A stretch of 31,814 bases of DNA from an uncultured Eubacteriales bacterium. Lineage in GTDB: Bacteria > Bacillota > Clostridia > Oscillospirales > Acutalibacteraceae. The notes under the pieces are model-generated. The model worked only from the letters and a program-made list of their open reading frames with translations, made no database searches and was not told the origin of the DNA. How positions within the stretch are numbered: position 1 is the stretch's first letter; each line of letters opens with the position of its first letter. Of the stretch, positions 16,276 through 23,601 are shown piece after piece. The translations under genes and the position numbers were made by a program. The DNA is taken from contig CAKUAQ010000024.1 in assembly GCA_934636435.1 (NCBI GenBank), positions 1-31,814 on the forward strand, given 5' to 3'.

Positions 16276-16815
16276 ATGATCTATGTATTTCTGGCAGACG
16301 GGTTTGAAGAAATGGAAGCTTTGGCACCCATTGATCTGCTGCGGCGCGCCGGCCTGTCGGTGCAGACCGTAGGGGTCGGTTCCCGCTGCCCGACCGGCGC
16401 TCACGGCATACCGCTGACTGCGGACATAACCGAAGCGGAAGTGGAGTTATCCGTTATGGAGGCACTGGTACTGCCCGGCGGGATGCCCGGCACCACGCAT
16501 CTGGATGCCTCTGAAACGGTGCGATCCGCCATTGCCTATGCGTCTGCGCACGGATTGCCGATGGGCGCTATTTGCGCCGCTCCTTCCGTGCTGGGACACG
16601 CCGGCGTGCTGAGGGGGCTGAAGGCTACCTGTTTTCCCGGGTTTGAACCGGAGCTGATCGGGGCAACCGCGACAGACGCCACGGTCATTACAGACGGAAC
16701 GGTGACAACTGCCCGCGGAGCCGGTGTCGCCACGGAATTTGCGTTGGAGCTGGTGGCGCGTCTGGCTTCGTCGGAGTCTGCTCACAGGATACGGAAGGAG
16801 ATCCAATGCCCGTAA
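16276..16815 (+). CDS. DJ-1/PfpI family protein (YajL-like)
   Basis: DJ-1/ThiJ/PfpI superfamily member with the YajL/DJ-1 layout. The nucleophile is C100 in MGAICAAPSVLGHAGVL, with a conserved acidic residue in LADGFEEMEA (about 8-15) and the glycine-rich LVLPGGMPG. Family members have been linked to oxidative stress protection and glyoxal-adduct repair; the role here is not certain. 179 aa is usual. Ribosome site GGGGAG at 16261-16266. It begins 36 bases after the kinase gene and overlaps the cyclo-ligase gene by 10 bases, so it belongs to the same transcription unit. Confidence 0.9.
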   Translation: MIYVFLADGFEEMEALAPIDLLRRAGLSVQTVGVGSRCPTGAHGIPLTADITEAEVELSVMEALVLPGGMPGTTHLDASETVRSAIAYASAHGLPMGAICAAPSVLGHAGVLRGLKATCFPGFEPELIGATATDATVITDGTVTTARGAGVATEFALELVARLASSESAHRIRKEIQCP

Positions 16816-17432
16816 GCGATATCCGCCCGGTCAAGGATGCTTTGCGCCGTAAGCACCGTGCCTGGCGGGAGAGACTGTCCCCGGAAGAAAAATCCCGTCT
16901 GGATACGGCCATCGCCAAACAGGTACGGCGCTTATGGCAATACCAGCGCAGCGTCACCGTGCTGACCTATGTTTCCACCCCCATCGAGGTAGACACCCGT
17001 CGGATCATCCGACAGGCGTTGGAGGACAGGAAACGCGTGGCCGTGCCGCGATGTGTACCGGGAACCCGTCAGATGGAATTCTACTATATCCACAGCGAAG
17101 AGGATCTGTCGCCCGGTGCTTTCGGTGTACTGGAGCCGGACCCGAAGCGCTGCGAACTGCTTCGGGATATGTCCGCCGGGTTGTGCCTCGTACCGGCGTT
17201 CAGCTACGATTGGCAAGGCTTCCGGCTCGGCTATGGCAAGGGCTATTACGATCGGTTTCTATCCGCTTTTGAGGGGAATCGGGTCGGTCTGTGTTACAGC
17301 GCCTGTGTGCAGCGTTCTCTGCCGCACGGCCGATTTGACCGGCCGGTTGAGCTGCTGGTAACGGAAAAGTACTTTCGGTGTACAAAAAAACAGGAAATGC
17401 GAGGTGAGTCCCATGGAAGAGAACAACAATAA
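16806..17432 (+). CDS. 5-formyltetrahydrofolate cyclo-ligase
   Basis: This enzyme (MTHFS/YgfA family) converts 5-formyl-THF to 5,10-methenyl-THF with ATP, returning a storage or inhibitory folate to the one-carbon pool. Signs are the N-terminal basic helix with LRRKHRAWRERLSPEEK, TYVSTPIEVDTR, VPAFSYDWQGFRLGYGKGYYDRF (the ATP and folate site), and a short C-terminus VELLVTEKY. Ribosome site AAGGAG at 16795-16800. It shares 10 bases with the DJ-1 gene and 20 with mltG. Its place behind thyX is sensible, as both enzymes touch methylene/methenyl-THF. Confidence 0.95.
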   Translation: MPVSDIRPVKDALRRKHRAWRERLSPEEKSRLDTAIAKQVRRLWQYQRSVTVLTYVSTPIEVDTRRIIRQALEDRKRVAVPRCVPGTRQMEFYYIHSEEDLSPGAFGVLEPDPKRCELLRDMSAGLCLVPAFSYDWQGFRLGYGKGYYDRFLSAFEGNRVGLCYSACVQRSLPHGRFDRPVELLVTEKYFRCTKKQEMRGESHGREQQ

Positions 17433-18702
17433 CGTCAGCGCGACACCGCAGGAATCCGCGGAGACCGTACGAGCCAAAAAGGTGCGGGAATTTCGTCTGG
17501 ATGAGGAAATTGCCATGGATATTCCCGATGCCCCCGCCAACGATGCGGCTGCCCGGTCCGCAGCCGATGGGCCTGAAGCAGAGGAACCGGAAGAAGCGTC
17601 CGACACGGAAACGGATGAAAGGGCGGAAAACGGCAACGGATGTCTGAAGAAACTTCTGCAAGCTGCCATTACCGTTGTGCTGGCGATGCTGGTCGCTTTC
17701 TTTGTGATCGTGTACATACTGGATTCCTCCGGGCTGAATAAATCCGACGCATTGGTGGATCTGGAGGTACCGAGCGGCGCCTCTACCGCTCAGATCGCGG
17801 AGCTGCTGAAAGAAAACGGACTGATCGACCATCCGTTCTGTTTCCGTATATATTCCAAACTCAGCAAGGCGGACGGCAAATATCAAAAGGGGATGTTCTC
17901 GCTGTCGGCGGACATGGGCTATTCCAATATTGTGGAGGCACTGCAAACCACCGTTCCGCGGAAAACGGTGACCGTGACCATCCCGGAAGGATATACCGTC
18001 GATAAAATCGCCGCGTTGCTGGAGGAAAAGGAAGTTTGTAAAAAAGAGGAATTCTACCAGGCGGTGGTCTACGAGGATTTTGATTTCGACTTTGTCAAAG
18101 CGATCCCCACCGATCAGGATGGGGAAGAACATAAGGGGCGCATCTACCGCCTGGAGGGGTATCTATTCCCGGACACCTACAACTTCTATGTGGGCAGCTC
18201 CGGCAAGACGGTAATCCAGAGGATGCTGGAGAACTTCGCATCCAAAATCGAACCGTACCGGACAGTAATACAGGAAAAGGGCTACACCATTGATCAGACC
18301 GTTATTCTGGCATCCATTATCCAGGGAGAAGCCGCCAATGTGCAGGATATGAAGGGCGTATCTCGCGTATTGCAGAATCGTATGGCGCCCGGCTCCGGTT
18401 TCGATAAGCTGCAATGCGACTCGACCACCATGTATGTCAACGGCGTGTTGCCCAAGGTGGATGGTATAACCGTGACCAGCTCCGCCTACGATACCTACAC
18501 CCGTAAGGGGCTGCCGGTGGGTGCCATCAATAACCCTGGTGTGCAGGCCATTGATGCGACTTTGAATCCGTCCGAGGATGCCGTCCACGCCAAAGCGTAT
18601 TTCTTTGCCACAGATTATAACACCGGAATCACCTACTTTAACGAGACGTACGCGCAGCACGTGAAAACCTGCCGGAAATATCGCATCGGTATGTACGGCT
18701 GA
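17413..18702 (+). CDS. mltG: Endolytic transglycosylase MltG (YceG-like)
   Basis: MltG is an inner-membrane lytic transglycosylase that cuts nascent peptidoglycan and limits strand length. A long, acidic cytoplasmic N-terminus (about 1-77, many Asp/Glu/Ala) is followed by one membrane segment (about 84-102), a LysM-like portion (VPSGASTAQIAELL, about 115-175) and the YceG catalytic domain. The catalytic glutamate is E306 in ILASIIQGEA; SDTTMY-like SDSTTMYVNG, SAYDTYTRKGLPVGAINNPG and TLNPSEDAVHAKAYFF are characteristic. I chose ATG 17413 with GAGGTGA upstream over the GTG at 17404. 429 aa, long because of the N-terminal extension. Confidence 0.95.
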   Translation: MEENNNNVSATPQESAETVRAKKVREFRLDEEIAMDIPDAPANDAAARSAADGPEAEEPEEASDTETDERAENGNGCLKKLLQAAITVVLAMLVAFFVIVYILDSSGLNKSDALVDLEVPSGASTAQIAELLKENGLIDHPFCFRIYSKLSKADGKYQKGMFSLSADMGYSNIVEALQTTVPRKTVTVTIPEGYTVDKIAALLEEKEVCKKEEFYQAVVYEDFDFDFVKAIPTDQDGEEHKGRIYRLEGYLFPDTYNFYVGSSGKTVIQRMLENFASKIEPYRTVIQEKGYTIDQTVILASIIQGEAANVQDMKGVSRVLQNRMAPGSGFDKLQCDSTTMYVNGVLPKVDGITVTSSAYDTYTRKGLPVGAINNPGVQAIDATLNPSEDAVHAKAYFFATDYNTGITYFNETYAQHVKTCRKYRIGMYG

Positions 18703-18745
18703 GTTTCGCAGGACCCCAGTGGGTTTGCGCAGTACCGAACCATCC

Positions 18746-18777
18746 GCAAAAGCCGGAGCATCTGCCCCGGCTTTTGC
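18746..18777 (+). terminator. Hairpin after mltG
   Basis: GCAAAAGCCGG and CCGGCTTTTGC pair perfectly over 11 bases around a 10-base loop. The four T residues lie within the 3' arm, so termination may be partial; the next gene starts 29 bases later with no clear promoter between. Confidence 0.6.
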
Positions 18778-18805
18778 TATGATACAACGGAGGATATACC
18801 TGTTG

Positions 18806-20074
18806 ATGGAACAATCATTGCGCCCGGAGATCCTGTCACCGGCCGGGGATGAAGAACGGCTGCGTGCAGCGTTGCGGTTTGGCGCCGATGCCGTGTATGT
18901 ATCCGGACAGTCTTACGGTATGCGGACGGGCTGCACCAATTTTGATCGGGTCGGATTACAGCGCGGAGTGCAGTTGACCCATGCAGCCGGGAAAAAGCTG
19001 TATGTTACCTGCAACATTTTACCGCGTAATCGGGACATGGACGCCTTACCGGAGTATTTTTCCTACTTGGACAGTATCGGCATAGACGCGCTGATCATCA
19101 GCGATCTGGGCACCATGGAACTGGCAAAGACGTATGCACCCCATTGCTCCTTGCACGTTTCCACCCAGTTCGGTGTGGTCAACTACGCTACGGCCGCCGC
19201 CCTGTACCGCATGGGCGCGGCGCGCGTGGTGTTGGCACGAGAGCTGTCCATGGAAGAAATTCGGCAGATTCGCCAAAACACCCCTGCGGAGCTGGAATTG
19301 GAAGCGTTTGTACACGGTGCTATCTGTATGTCCTATTCCGGACGGTGCGTGATCTCCAATTATCTGACAAACCGGGATGCAAACCATGGCGAGTGCGCAC
19401 AGCCCTGCCGCTGGAAATATCATATCGTGGAAGAGACGCGCCCGGAGCTGCCACTGACGCTGGAGCAGGATGCGGAAGGCACCTACCTGTTCAACGCCAA
19501 TGATATGAATATGATCGACCATGTGGCCGAGTTGGCGGCGGCAGGTGTACATTCCTTCAAAATCGAAGGACGTGCCAAGTCCTCCTACTATACAGCCGTG
19601 ATTACCAACGCATACAGACAGGCGGTCAATGGCTATATGCGTTCCGGATGCAGTCCCGATTATGTACCGGAGGACTGGGTGCGGCAGGAGGTGCTGAAAA
19701 TCAGTCATCGTCCCTACGGAACCGGTTTCTATTACGGTATGCCCGCCCAGCATTTGCAGCAGGGCGGATATATTCGCAGATATGAGCTGGCCGCAGTGGC
19801 AGAAAGTTGGGCGGACGGCTGGCTAAAGGTGAGTCAACGCAATCGCTTTTTTGCGGGAGAGACGATGGATGCTTTGCCTCCAAATGGCAAGCCATTTACC
19901 TTTACAATCACGACGATGTATAATGAACAGCGTGAGCCGATCGAAGCGGCTCCGCACGCCACCATGACGGTGTATATTCCCTTTGAGCGGCCGTTGCCGG
20001 AGGGCACGCTGCTGCGCGTTGATAAAAGTCGAAGAACAGCCCTACACCCGAACGGAATAGGCTGCACCGAATAA
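18806..20074 (+). CDS. U32 family protein, tRNA hydroxylation (TrhP-type)
   Basis: Long annotated as a collagenase-like peptidase, this U32 subgroup is now known in E. coli and B. subtilis (TrhP) to hydroxylate tRNA uridine 34 on the way to mo5U/cmo5U. Evidence: PEILSPAGDEERLRAALRFGADAVYVSG at the N-terminus (residues 7-34) and the U32 signature EAFVHGAICMSYSGRCVIS, with conserved cysteines C174, C181, C197 and C201, a likely metal or Fe-S set. A Glu-rich loop in SFKIEGRAKS follows. I chose ATG 18806 because homology begins there; GGAGGA is at 18789-18794. An mltG-then-U32 order also occurs in B. subtilis (yrrL-yrrN/yrrO), which supports the TrhP reading. 422 aa. Confidence 0.9.
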   Translation: MEQSLRPEILSPAGDEERLRAALRFGADAVYVSGQSYGMRTGCTNFDRVGLQRGVQLTHAAGKKLYVTCNILPRNRDMDALPEYFSYLDSIGIDALIISDLGTMELAKTYAPHCSLHVSTQFGVVNYATAAALYRMGAARVVLARELSMEEIRQIRQNTPAELELEAFVHGAICMSYSGRCVISNYLTNRDANHGECAQPCRWKYHIVEETRPELPLTLEQDAEGTYLFNANDMNMIDHVAELAAAGVHSFKIEGRAKSSYYTAVITNAYRQAVNGYMRSGCSPDYVPEDWVRQEVLKISHRPYGTGFYYGMPAQHLQQGGYIRRYELAAVAESWADGWLKVSQRNRFFAGETMDALPPNGKPFTFTITTMYNEQREPIEAAPHATMTVYIPFERPLPEGTLLRVDKSRRTALHPNGIGCTE

Positions 20075-20080
20075 AAGCTT

Positions 20081-20110
20081 TTGCGCTTTAGCTATCATAC
20101 CTTGTATTCT
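20081..20110 (+). promoter_or_regulatory. Weak candidate promoter before the PBP gene
   Basis: TTGCGC (20081-20086) and TATTCT (20105-20110) are 18 bases apart in the AT-richer gap after the U32 gene. A transcript from here would run into the terminator hairpin at 20143. Confidence 0.3.
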
Positions 20111-20142
20111 AAGTATCCCAACGCGGAGCTAAACCCATGAAT

Positions 20143-20191
20143 AACCACCGCCTTTTTGGGGAATTCTACCTAAAAGGTGGTGGTTTTTTTT
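20143..20191 (+). terminator. Strong terminator whose 3' arm and T-tract form the PBP start region
   Basis: AACCACCGCCTTTT and AAAAGGTGGTGGTT form a 14-bp stem (one G-U pair) around a 15-base loop, followed directly by further T residues. The 3' arm carries an SD-like AAGGTGGTGG and the T-tract runs into the TTG start codon at 20190, so the hairpin can act on transcription and also hide the ribosome site. Confidence 0.85.
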
Positions 20192-21791
20192 GAAAAAGCG
20201 CACAGGGATCCTCATGGTGCTGTTAGGTATATTATTTTCTGCTTTGCTTGGGCGAGTCTACTACCTTGTCAAAACGCAGCCCGCACAGACGGCAACCTCC
20301 CAGAACAGCTGGAAAGTTACGGTAGCGACTACGCGGGGCACCATCTACGATTGCCACCGCCGCCCTATGGTGAATGAAGAGACCGAGTATCGGGCAGCAG
20401 TTGCCCCGAATGAACAGGCATTGGCAGCCATTCAGGAGGCGACGTCTCCGGCCGATTTTGCGGCATTGCGGAATGCATTGCAGAATCGCGCGCCCGCAGC
20501 TGTGCGGTTGCAAAAGCCGGTGGGAATAATGCCGGGACTTGAGTTGTTTTTGGTGCCGCGCCGGATCGGTTCGCGCTTGCTGGCCCCGCATTTAATCGGC
20601 TATCTGGACCATAGCGGACAGCATGGTGTGACAGGCATTGAGGGCGCTTGCGATGAACTGCTGAATCGGTATGCCGGAGAGGCATCCGCCGCTTTCGGGG
20701 TAAACGGAAGCGGCCGATACCTCCAGGGAGCCGCAGCCGAGCGAGTAGACACTACCGGTCGTTCTGTCGGCGGAGTGGTCCTGACTATTGACCGGGAAAT
20801 ACAAGCCGTGATCGAGGACGTAGCTGCAGAATATATTCCCAAGGGAGCCGTGGTGATACTGGAGCCATCCACCGGGGCCATCCGTGGCATGGCCAGCTTT
20901 CCGACGTTTCAACCCGATACGGTGGCGCAATCCATCGAAGCAGACAACGGAGCTTTATTAAATCGGGCATTAGCCGTATATGATTGCGGATCCGTATTTA
21001 AGATCGTCACCATGGCGGCGGCACTTGAGCAGGGAATTTCCCCGGAACGAAGCTATACCTGCACCGGTAATGTCTCCGTAGGAGGCACCGTGTTTCACTG
21101 CCACAATCGGCTGGGACACGGGTCTCAGAATCTGACCGACGCTTTCGCGCAGTCCTGCAATGTGTGTTTCATTCGCCTGGCACAGGATACCGGTGCCGAT
21201 GCGCTCTACGCAATGGCCAATAATTTTGGCTTTGATCAGGCCATTACCCTTGTGGGTGATCTGGGAGCGGCAAAGGCGGTCATACCGACGCTGTCCACAC
21301 TGCGCAGTGCACCGGCGGCAGTGGCCAATCTGTCCTTTGGCCAGGGATACCTGACGGCTTCACCGTTGCACATCGCCCGTATGGTGGCCACCGTTGTGAA
21401 TGATGGGGTACAGCCGTCGGTGCACCTGATCGCAGGATATGTGGATGAATTCGGTGACTACACAAAGGAGCAGCAGGGTAGGGGACAACGCATTTTATCT
21501 TCTGCAACGGCTACTACGTTGCGCCATATGATGGAGGCGGTAGTACGTAACGGCACCGGAAAAGCGGCCGCACCGGCTGAATGTACCGCCGCTGGAAAAA
21601 CCGGAACCGCCGAAACCGGCCAAAAAAGCGGAGACAAGCCGGTAGTACAGAGCTGGTTTGCCGGGTATTTTCCGGCGGGGAATCCGCGATATGTTGTGGC
21701 CGTTTTGGCAGAAGATGCCCAGAATACGGGCGGGAAAGCGGCTCAATGCTTTTGTGAAATTTCTAACGAGCTTTATAAATTGCAAAAATAG
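20190..21791 (+). CDS. Class B penicillin-binding protein (transpeptidase)
   Basis: A monofunctional D,D-transpeptidase of the FtsI/SpoVD/PbpA kind. A short cytoplasmic N-terminus (KKRTG) and one membrane segment (about 6-25) precede a compact dimerisation region containing ATTRGTIYD, then the transpeptidase domain from about 195. The active site SxxK is S268-V-F-K271, SxN is S322-C-N324, and KTG is K470-T-G. The residue before GSVFK is Cys (D-C-G-S) where most family members have Pro. There are no PASTA repeats. The TTG start at 20190 lies in the T-tract of the upstream terminator; an ATG at 20214 (M9) with AGGGA before it would remove the basic N-terminus and is a possible alternative. 533 aa. 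Confidence 0.9.
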   Translation: MKKRTGILMVLLGILFSALLGRVYYLVKTQPAQTATSQNSWKVTVATTRGTIYDCHRRPMVNEETEYRAAVAPNEQALAAIQEATSPADFAALRNALQNRAPAAVRLQKPVGIMPGLELFLVPRRIGSRLLAPHLIGYLDHSGQHGVTGIEGACDELLNRYAGEASAAFGVNGSGRYLQGAAAERVDTTGRSVGGVVLTIDREIQAVIEDVAAEYIPKGAVVILEPSTGAIRGMASFPTFQPDTVAQSIEADNGALLNRALAVYDCGSVFKIVTMAAALEQGISPERSYTCTGNVSVGGTVFHCHNRLGHGSQNLTDAFAQSCNVCFIRLAQDTGADALYAMANNFGFDQAITLVGDLGAAKAVIPTLSTLRSAPAAVANLSFGQGYLTASPLHIARMVATVVNDGVQPSVHLIAGYVDEFGDYTKEQQGRGQRILSSATATTLRHMMEAVVRNGTGKAAAPAECTAAGKTGTAETGQKSGDKPVVQSWFAGYFPAGNPRYVVAVLAEDAQNTGGKAAQCFCEISNELYKLQK

Positions 21792-21813
21792 CATCTGATA
21801 CTATGGTATGAGA

Positions 21814-21851
21814 GTTTCCTGTTGTGAGTTCAATAACTCACAACAGGAAAC
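21814..21851. terminator. Perfect 17-bp hairpin between converging genes
   Basis: GTTTCCTGTTGTGAGTT and its exact complement flank a CAAT loop. It sits between the PBP gene (ending 21791) and xerC (ending 21855). No T-tract follows on either side, so bidirectional termination is only likely, and a binding-site role cannot be excluded. Confidence 0.6.
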
Positions 21852-21854
21852 CTT

Positions 21855-22844
21855 TCAATCGTCCCGTCGTTTTTTCTTGGGAGTCATATGGGCTAAAGGA
21901 TTAGCTGCGGCAGCCTGTTCCATTTGTTCGCTGGACAGATGTGTATAGATTTGTGTGGTTCCCAGATTTTTATGACCGAGGATCTCTTTGAGGACCAGCA
22001 CATCCACGCCGCCTTGCTGGTACATCAGCGTTGCCGCTGTGTGACGCAGCTTGTGGGTAGACATATCTTCGGCACCGGGAATCTGTCGCAGATATCCCTT
22101 CACAATATAATGGACACCTTGTACACTGATGCGAGCTTTTGTATGACCGTAAAACAGGGCCTTTTTGTCCTTGGTTCCATCCACCGGGCGTTTCGGCAGA
22201 TACGCCTCCAATGCCTTTTGGCAGGCTTCGTTCAGATACAGTATGCGCTCTTTGTTACCTTTGCCGATCACCCGCAGTGTGTGGTCACCGCGCACATCGT
22301 TCAAATTCAGACCCGCCAGCTCCGCACGGCGCAAACCGCAATTAAGCAAAAGTGTCAATATGCAGTAGTCTCGCTCGGCGTAGGCACCGGCGGATGCCGG
22401 AAGCGACAACAATTCCATGGATTGTTCCAGTGTAAGGTATTTCGGCATACGGGTCGGCATTTTTGGCAAACTCAGATTTTTTGCCGGATTATCCTCCAGC
22501 TGATGGGTGATATCGGTCAGGTAATGAAAAAACTGACGCAGTGCAGAAACCTTGCGCGCACGGGTTACATTGGAATTACTGCGATCCTGTTTCACATAAT
22601 TCAGAAACTCAAACAGATCGTTCAACGTAACTGTACGCAGTAATGGAATGTCCACAGATGTAATAGGCGGTGTATCAGTGGATGCATCCGCCAATCCACG
22701 TTCTGTGAGCAGAAACCGGAAAAATGTGCGCAGATCCACATAATATCCGTCTACCGTGTTGGAAGAACGCCCCTTGACCGTCTCCATGTATCCAAGATAT
22801 TCTCGCAACACAGCCGGACAATCGGCCATATATCGCTGATTCAT
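21855..22844 (-). CDS. Tyrosine recombinase, XerC/XerD type
   Basis: A complete tyrosine site-specific recombinase. The N-terminal SAM-like domain (about 10-110) contains LREYLGYMETVKGRSSNTVDGY. The catalytic set is intact: R172 (CGLRRAEL), K195 (VIGKGNKER), H264 and R267 (HKLRHTAA), H291 (LGHKN) and nucleophile Y300 (TTQIYTHL). The C-terminus is basic (KKKRRDD). The 329-aa length and lack of phage-integrase N-terminal domains suggest a chromosomal Xer acting at dif, but an element-borne enzyme is possible because a relaxase relic lies just upstream. Ribosome site GGGGAGGAG is 6 bases before the ATG. Confidence 0.9.
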   Translation of the reverse strand: MNQRYMADCPAVLREYLGYMETVKGRSSNTVDGYYVDLRTFFRFLLTERGLADASTDTPPITSVDIPLLRTVTLNDLFEFLNYVKQDRSNSNVTRARKVSALRQFFHYLTDITHQLEDNPAKNLSLPKMPTRMPKYLTLEQSMELLSLPASAGAYAERDYCILTLLLNCGLRRAELAGLNLNDVRGDHTLRVIGKGNKERILYLNEACQKALEAYLPKRPVDGTKDKKALFYGHTKARISVQGVHYIVKGYLRQIPGAEDMSTHKLRHTAATLMYQQGGVDVLVLKEILGHKNLGTTQIYTHLSSEQMEQAAAANPLAHMTPKKKRRDD

Positions 22845-22859
22845 GATTCTCCTCCCCTA

Positions 22860-22889
22860 AACTAAACTAAATCTCTATTTAGTTTAGTT
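22860..22889. repeat. Perfect 13-bp inverted repeat upstream of xerC
   Basis: AACTAAACTAAAT and ATTTAGTTTAGTT flank CTCT. The left arm itself is an AAACT tandem. It overlaps the stop codon of the 75-aa ORF and ends next to the xerC ribosome site. In + direction a run of seven T residues follows 5 bases later. It may be a terminator, a regulator site or an end of lost mobile DNA. Confidence 0.6.
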
Positions 22890-23111
22890 CGTAGTTTTTT
22901 TAACCTTTTCCCCCAAAGCCATGATCCGGATCACGTCTTGCTGGATGGCAACGGCTTCGCGGTACCGCTGCAACAGTTCGATGTATTCCATTATATCCAG
23001 ACCGTCGCAGTTTTGCAAGGTTTTCCTGTGGTAGTGGTATAACTCGCTCTCCATCTCCACCGTGATCCGCTCGAAATACTGGTACAGCCACATCCGGGTT
23101 ATGTCATTCAT
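22884..23111 (-). CDS. Small 75-aa protein coupled to the relaxase relic, unknown
   Basis: I do not recognise a family. Starting at ATG 23111 (M-N-D-I-T-R-M-W-L), the product is about 75 aa, largely helical and rich in Tyr, Glu and aromatic residues (WLYQYFERITVEMESELYHY), with a final EKVKKTTN. Its ATG overlaps the TGA of the relaxase fragment (ATGA arrangement), the coupling expected of two genes of one mobile element. An extension to 23174 without a stop is simply overlap with the relaxase frame. It may be a leftover with no function, or a small accessory gene of the former element. Confidence 0.5.
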   Translation of the reverse strand: MNDITRMWLYQYFERITVEMESELYHYHRKTLQNCDGLDIMEYIELLQRYREAVAIQQDVIRIMALGEKVKKTTN

Positions 23112-23554
23112 CCGGCTGACATCCTCGGAGGAAATCTTCCACCATGTGTGAATACTTCGGGTTCGGCCGGGCACCGCGTTTTTGCAGCTTGTCGAAGAAC
23201 CTTTCCTGCCCGTAGCACTTGATCAGCGCGTCGATGGCGTTACCGGCCTGCCGGTACACGTAGTTCTCGCAGCGCAGCACGTTGTATTCCAGACCCGGGC
23301 TTCGTGTAGATGGAAATGGCAGCGGCCGAGCCGACCAGCGTAGCCCAGTAATCCGTCAGCGGCCAGCGCCACTTGTTGGAATCGTCATTGAGCGGCTCAA
23401 CATACCGGAGATAGTTAACCAGAACGCCGGCGAACCGCTCCCCTATCGTACCGGGCAGACAAGAAAATTCCAGCGCACGATCTCGACGCAGCTGCATCTC
23501 AACACGCACCCAATGGGAACCGTATCGCCTATTTTGAAATTTTTGTATTGTCAT
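23104..23554 (-). pseudogene. Decayed replication initiation factor/MobT-type relaxase fragment
   Basis: Two frames on the minus strand together read as the C-terminal half of a Rep_trans/MobT protein (plasmid replication initiator or Tn916 Orf20-like relaxase). The first part has SHWVRVEMQLRRDRALEF, NYLRYVEP, KWRWPLTDYW and ISIYTKPG; the second continues LEYNVLRCENYVYRQAGNAI, DALIKCYGQERFFDKLQKRG and ends MVEDFLRGCQPDE. They join only if one base is removed near 23290-23297 (CCCGGG run), so there is a +1 frameshift after KPG. The N-terminal half, with the catalytic part, is missing; the 5' edge lies within the rnhA promoter. Family call is by eye, fairly confident for the motif pattern. Confidence 0.7.
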
Positions 23555-23576
23555 CCAGGAGGATTTCTGTTAAAAT
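23548..23576 (+). promoter_or_regulatory. Promoter of rnhA
   Basis: TTGTCA (23548-23553) and TAAAAT (23571-23576) are 17 bases apart, followed by the AGGAGGGAG ribosome site at 23587-23595. The relaxase relic ends inside this promoter on the opposite strand. Confidence 0.8.
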
Positions 23577-23601
23577 AGTAGCCCGTAGGAGGGAGTATTT
23601 C

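Noticed and set aside
17200..18132. 310-codon minus frame opposite the cyclo-ligase and mltG
   Set aside because: Crosses two convincing genes on the other strand and shows no domain.
18719..18805. N-terminal extension of the U32 gene
   Set aside because: The frame passes through the hairpin after mltG and does not match the family; ATG 18806 fits better.
21792..22900. A dif site next to the Xer-type recombinase
   Set aside because: Neither hairpin resembles the 28-base Firmicutes dif layout, with two 11-base arms around a 6-base centre.
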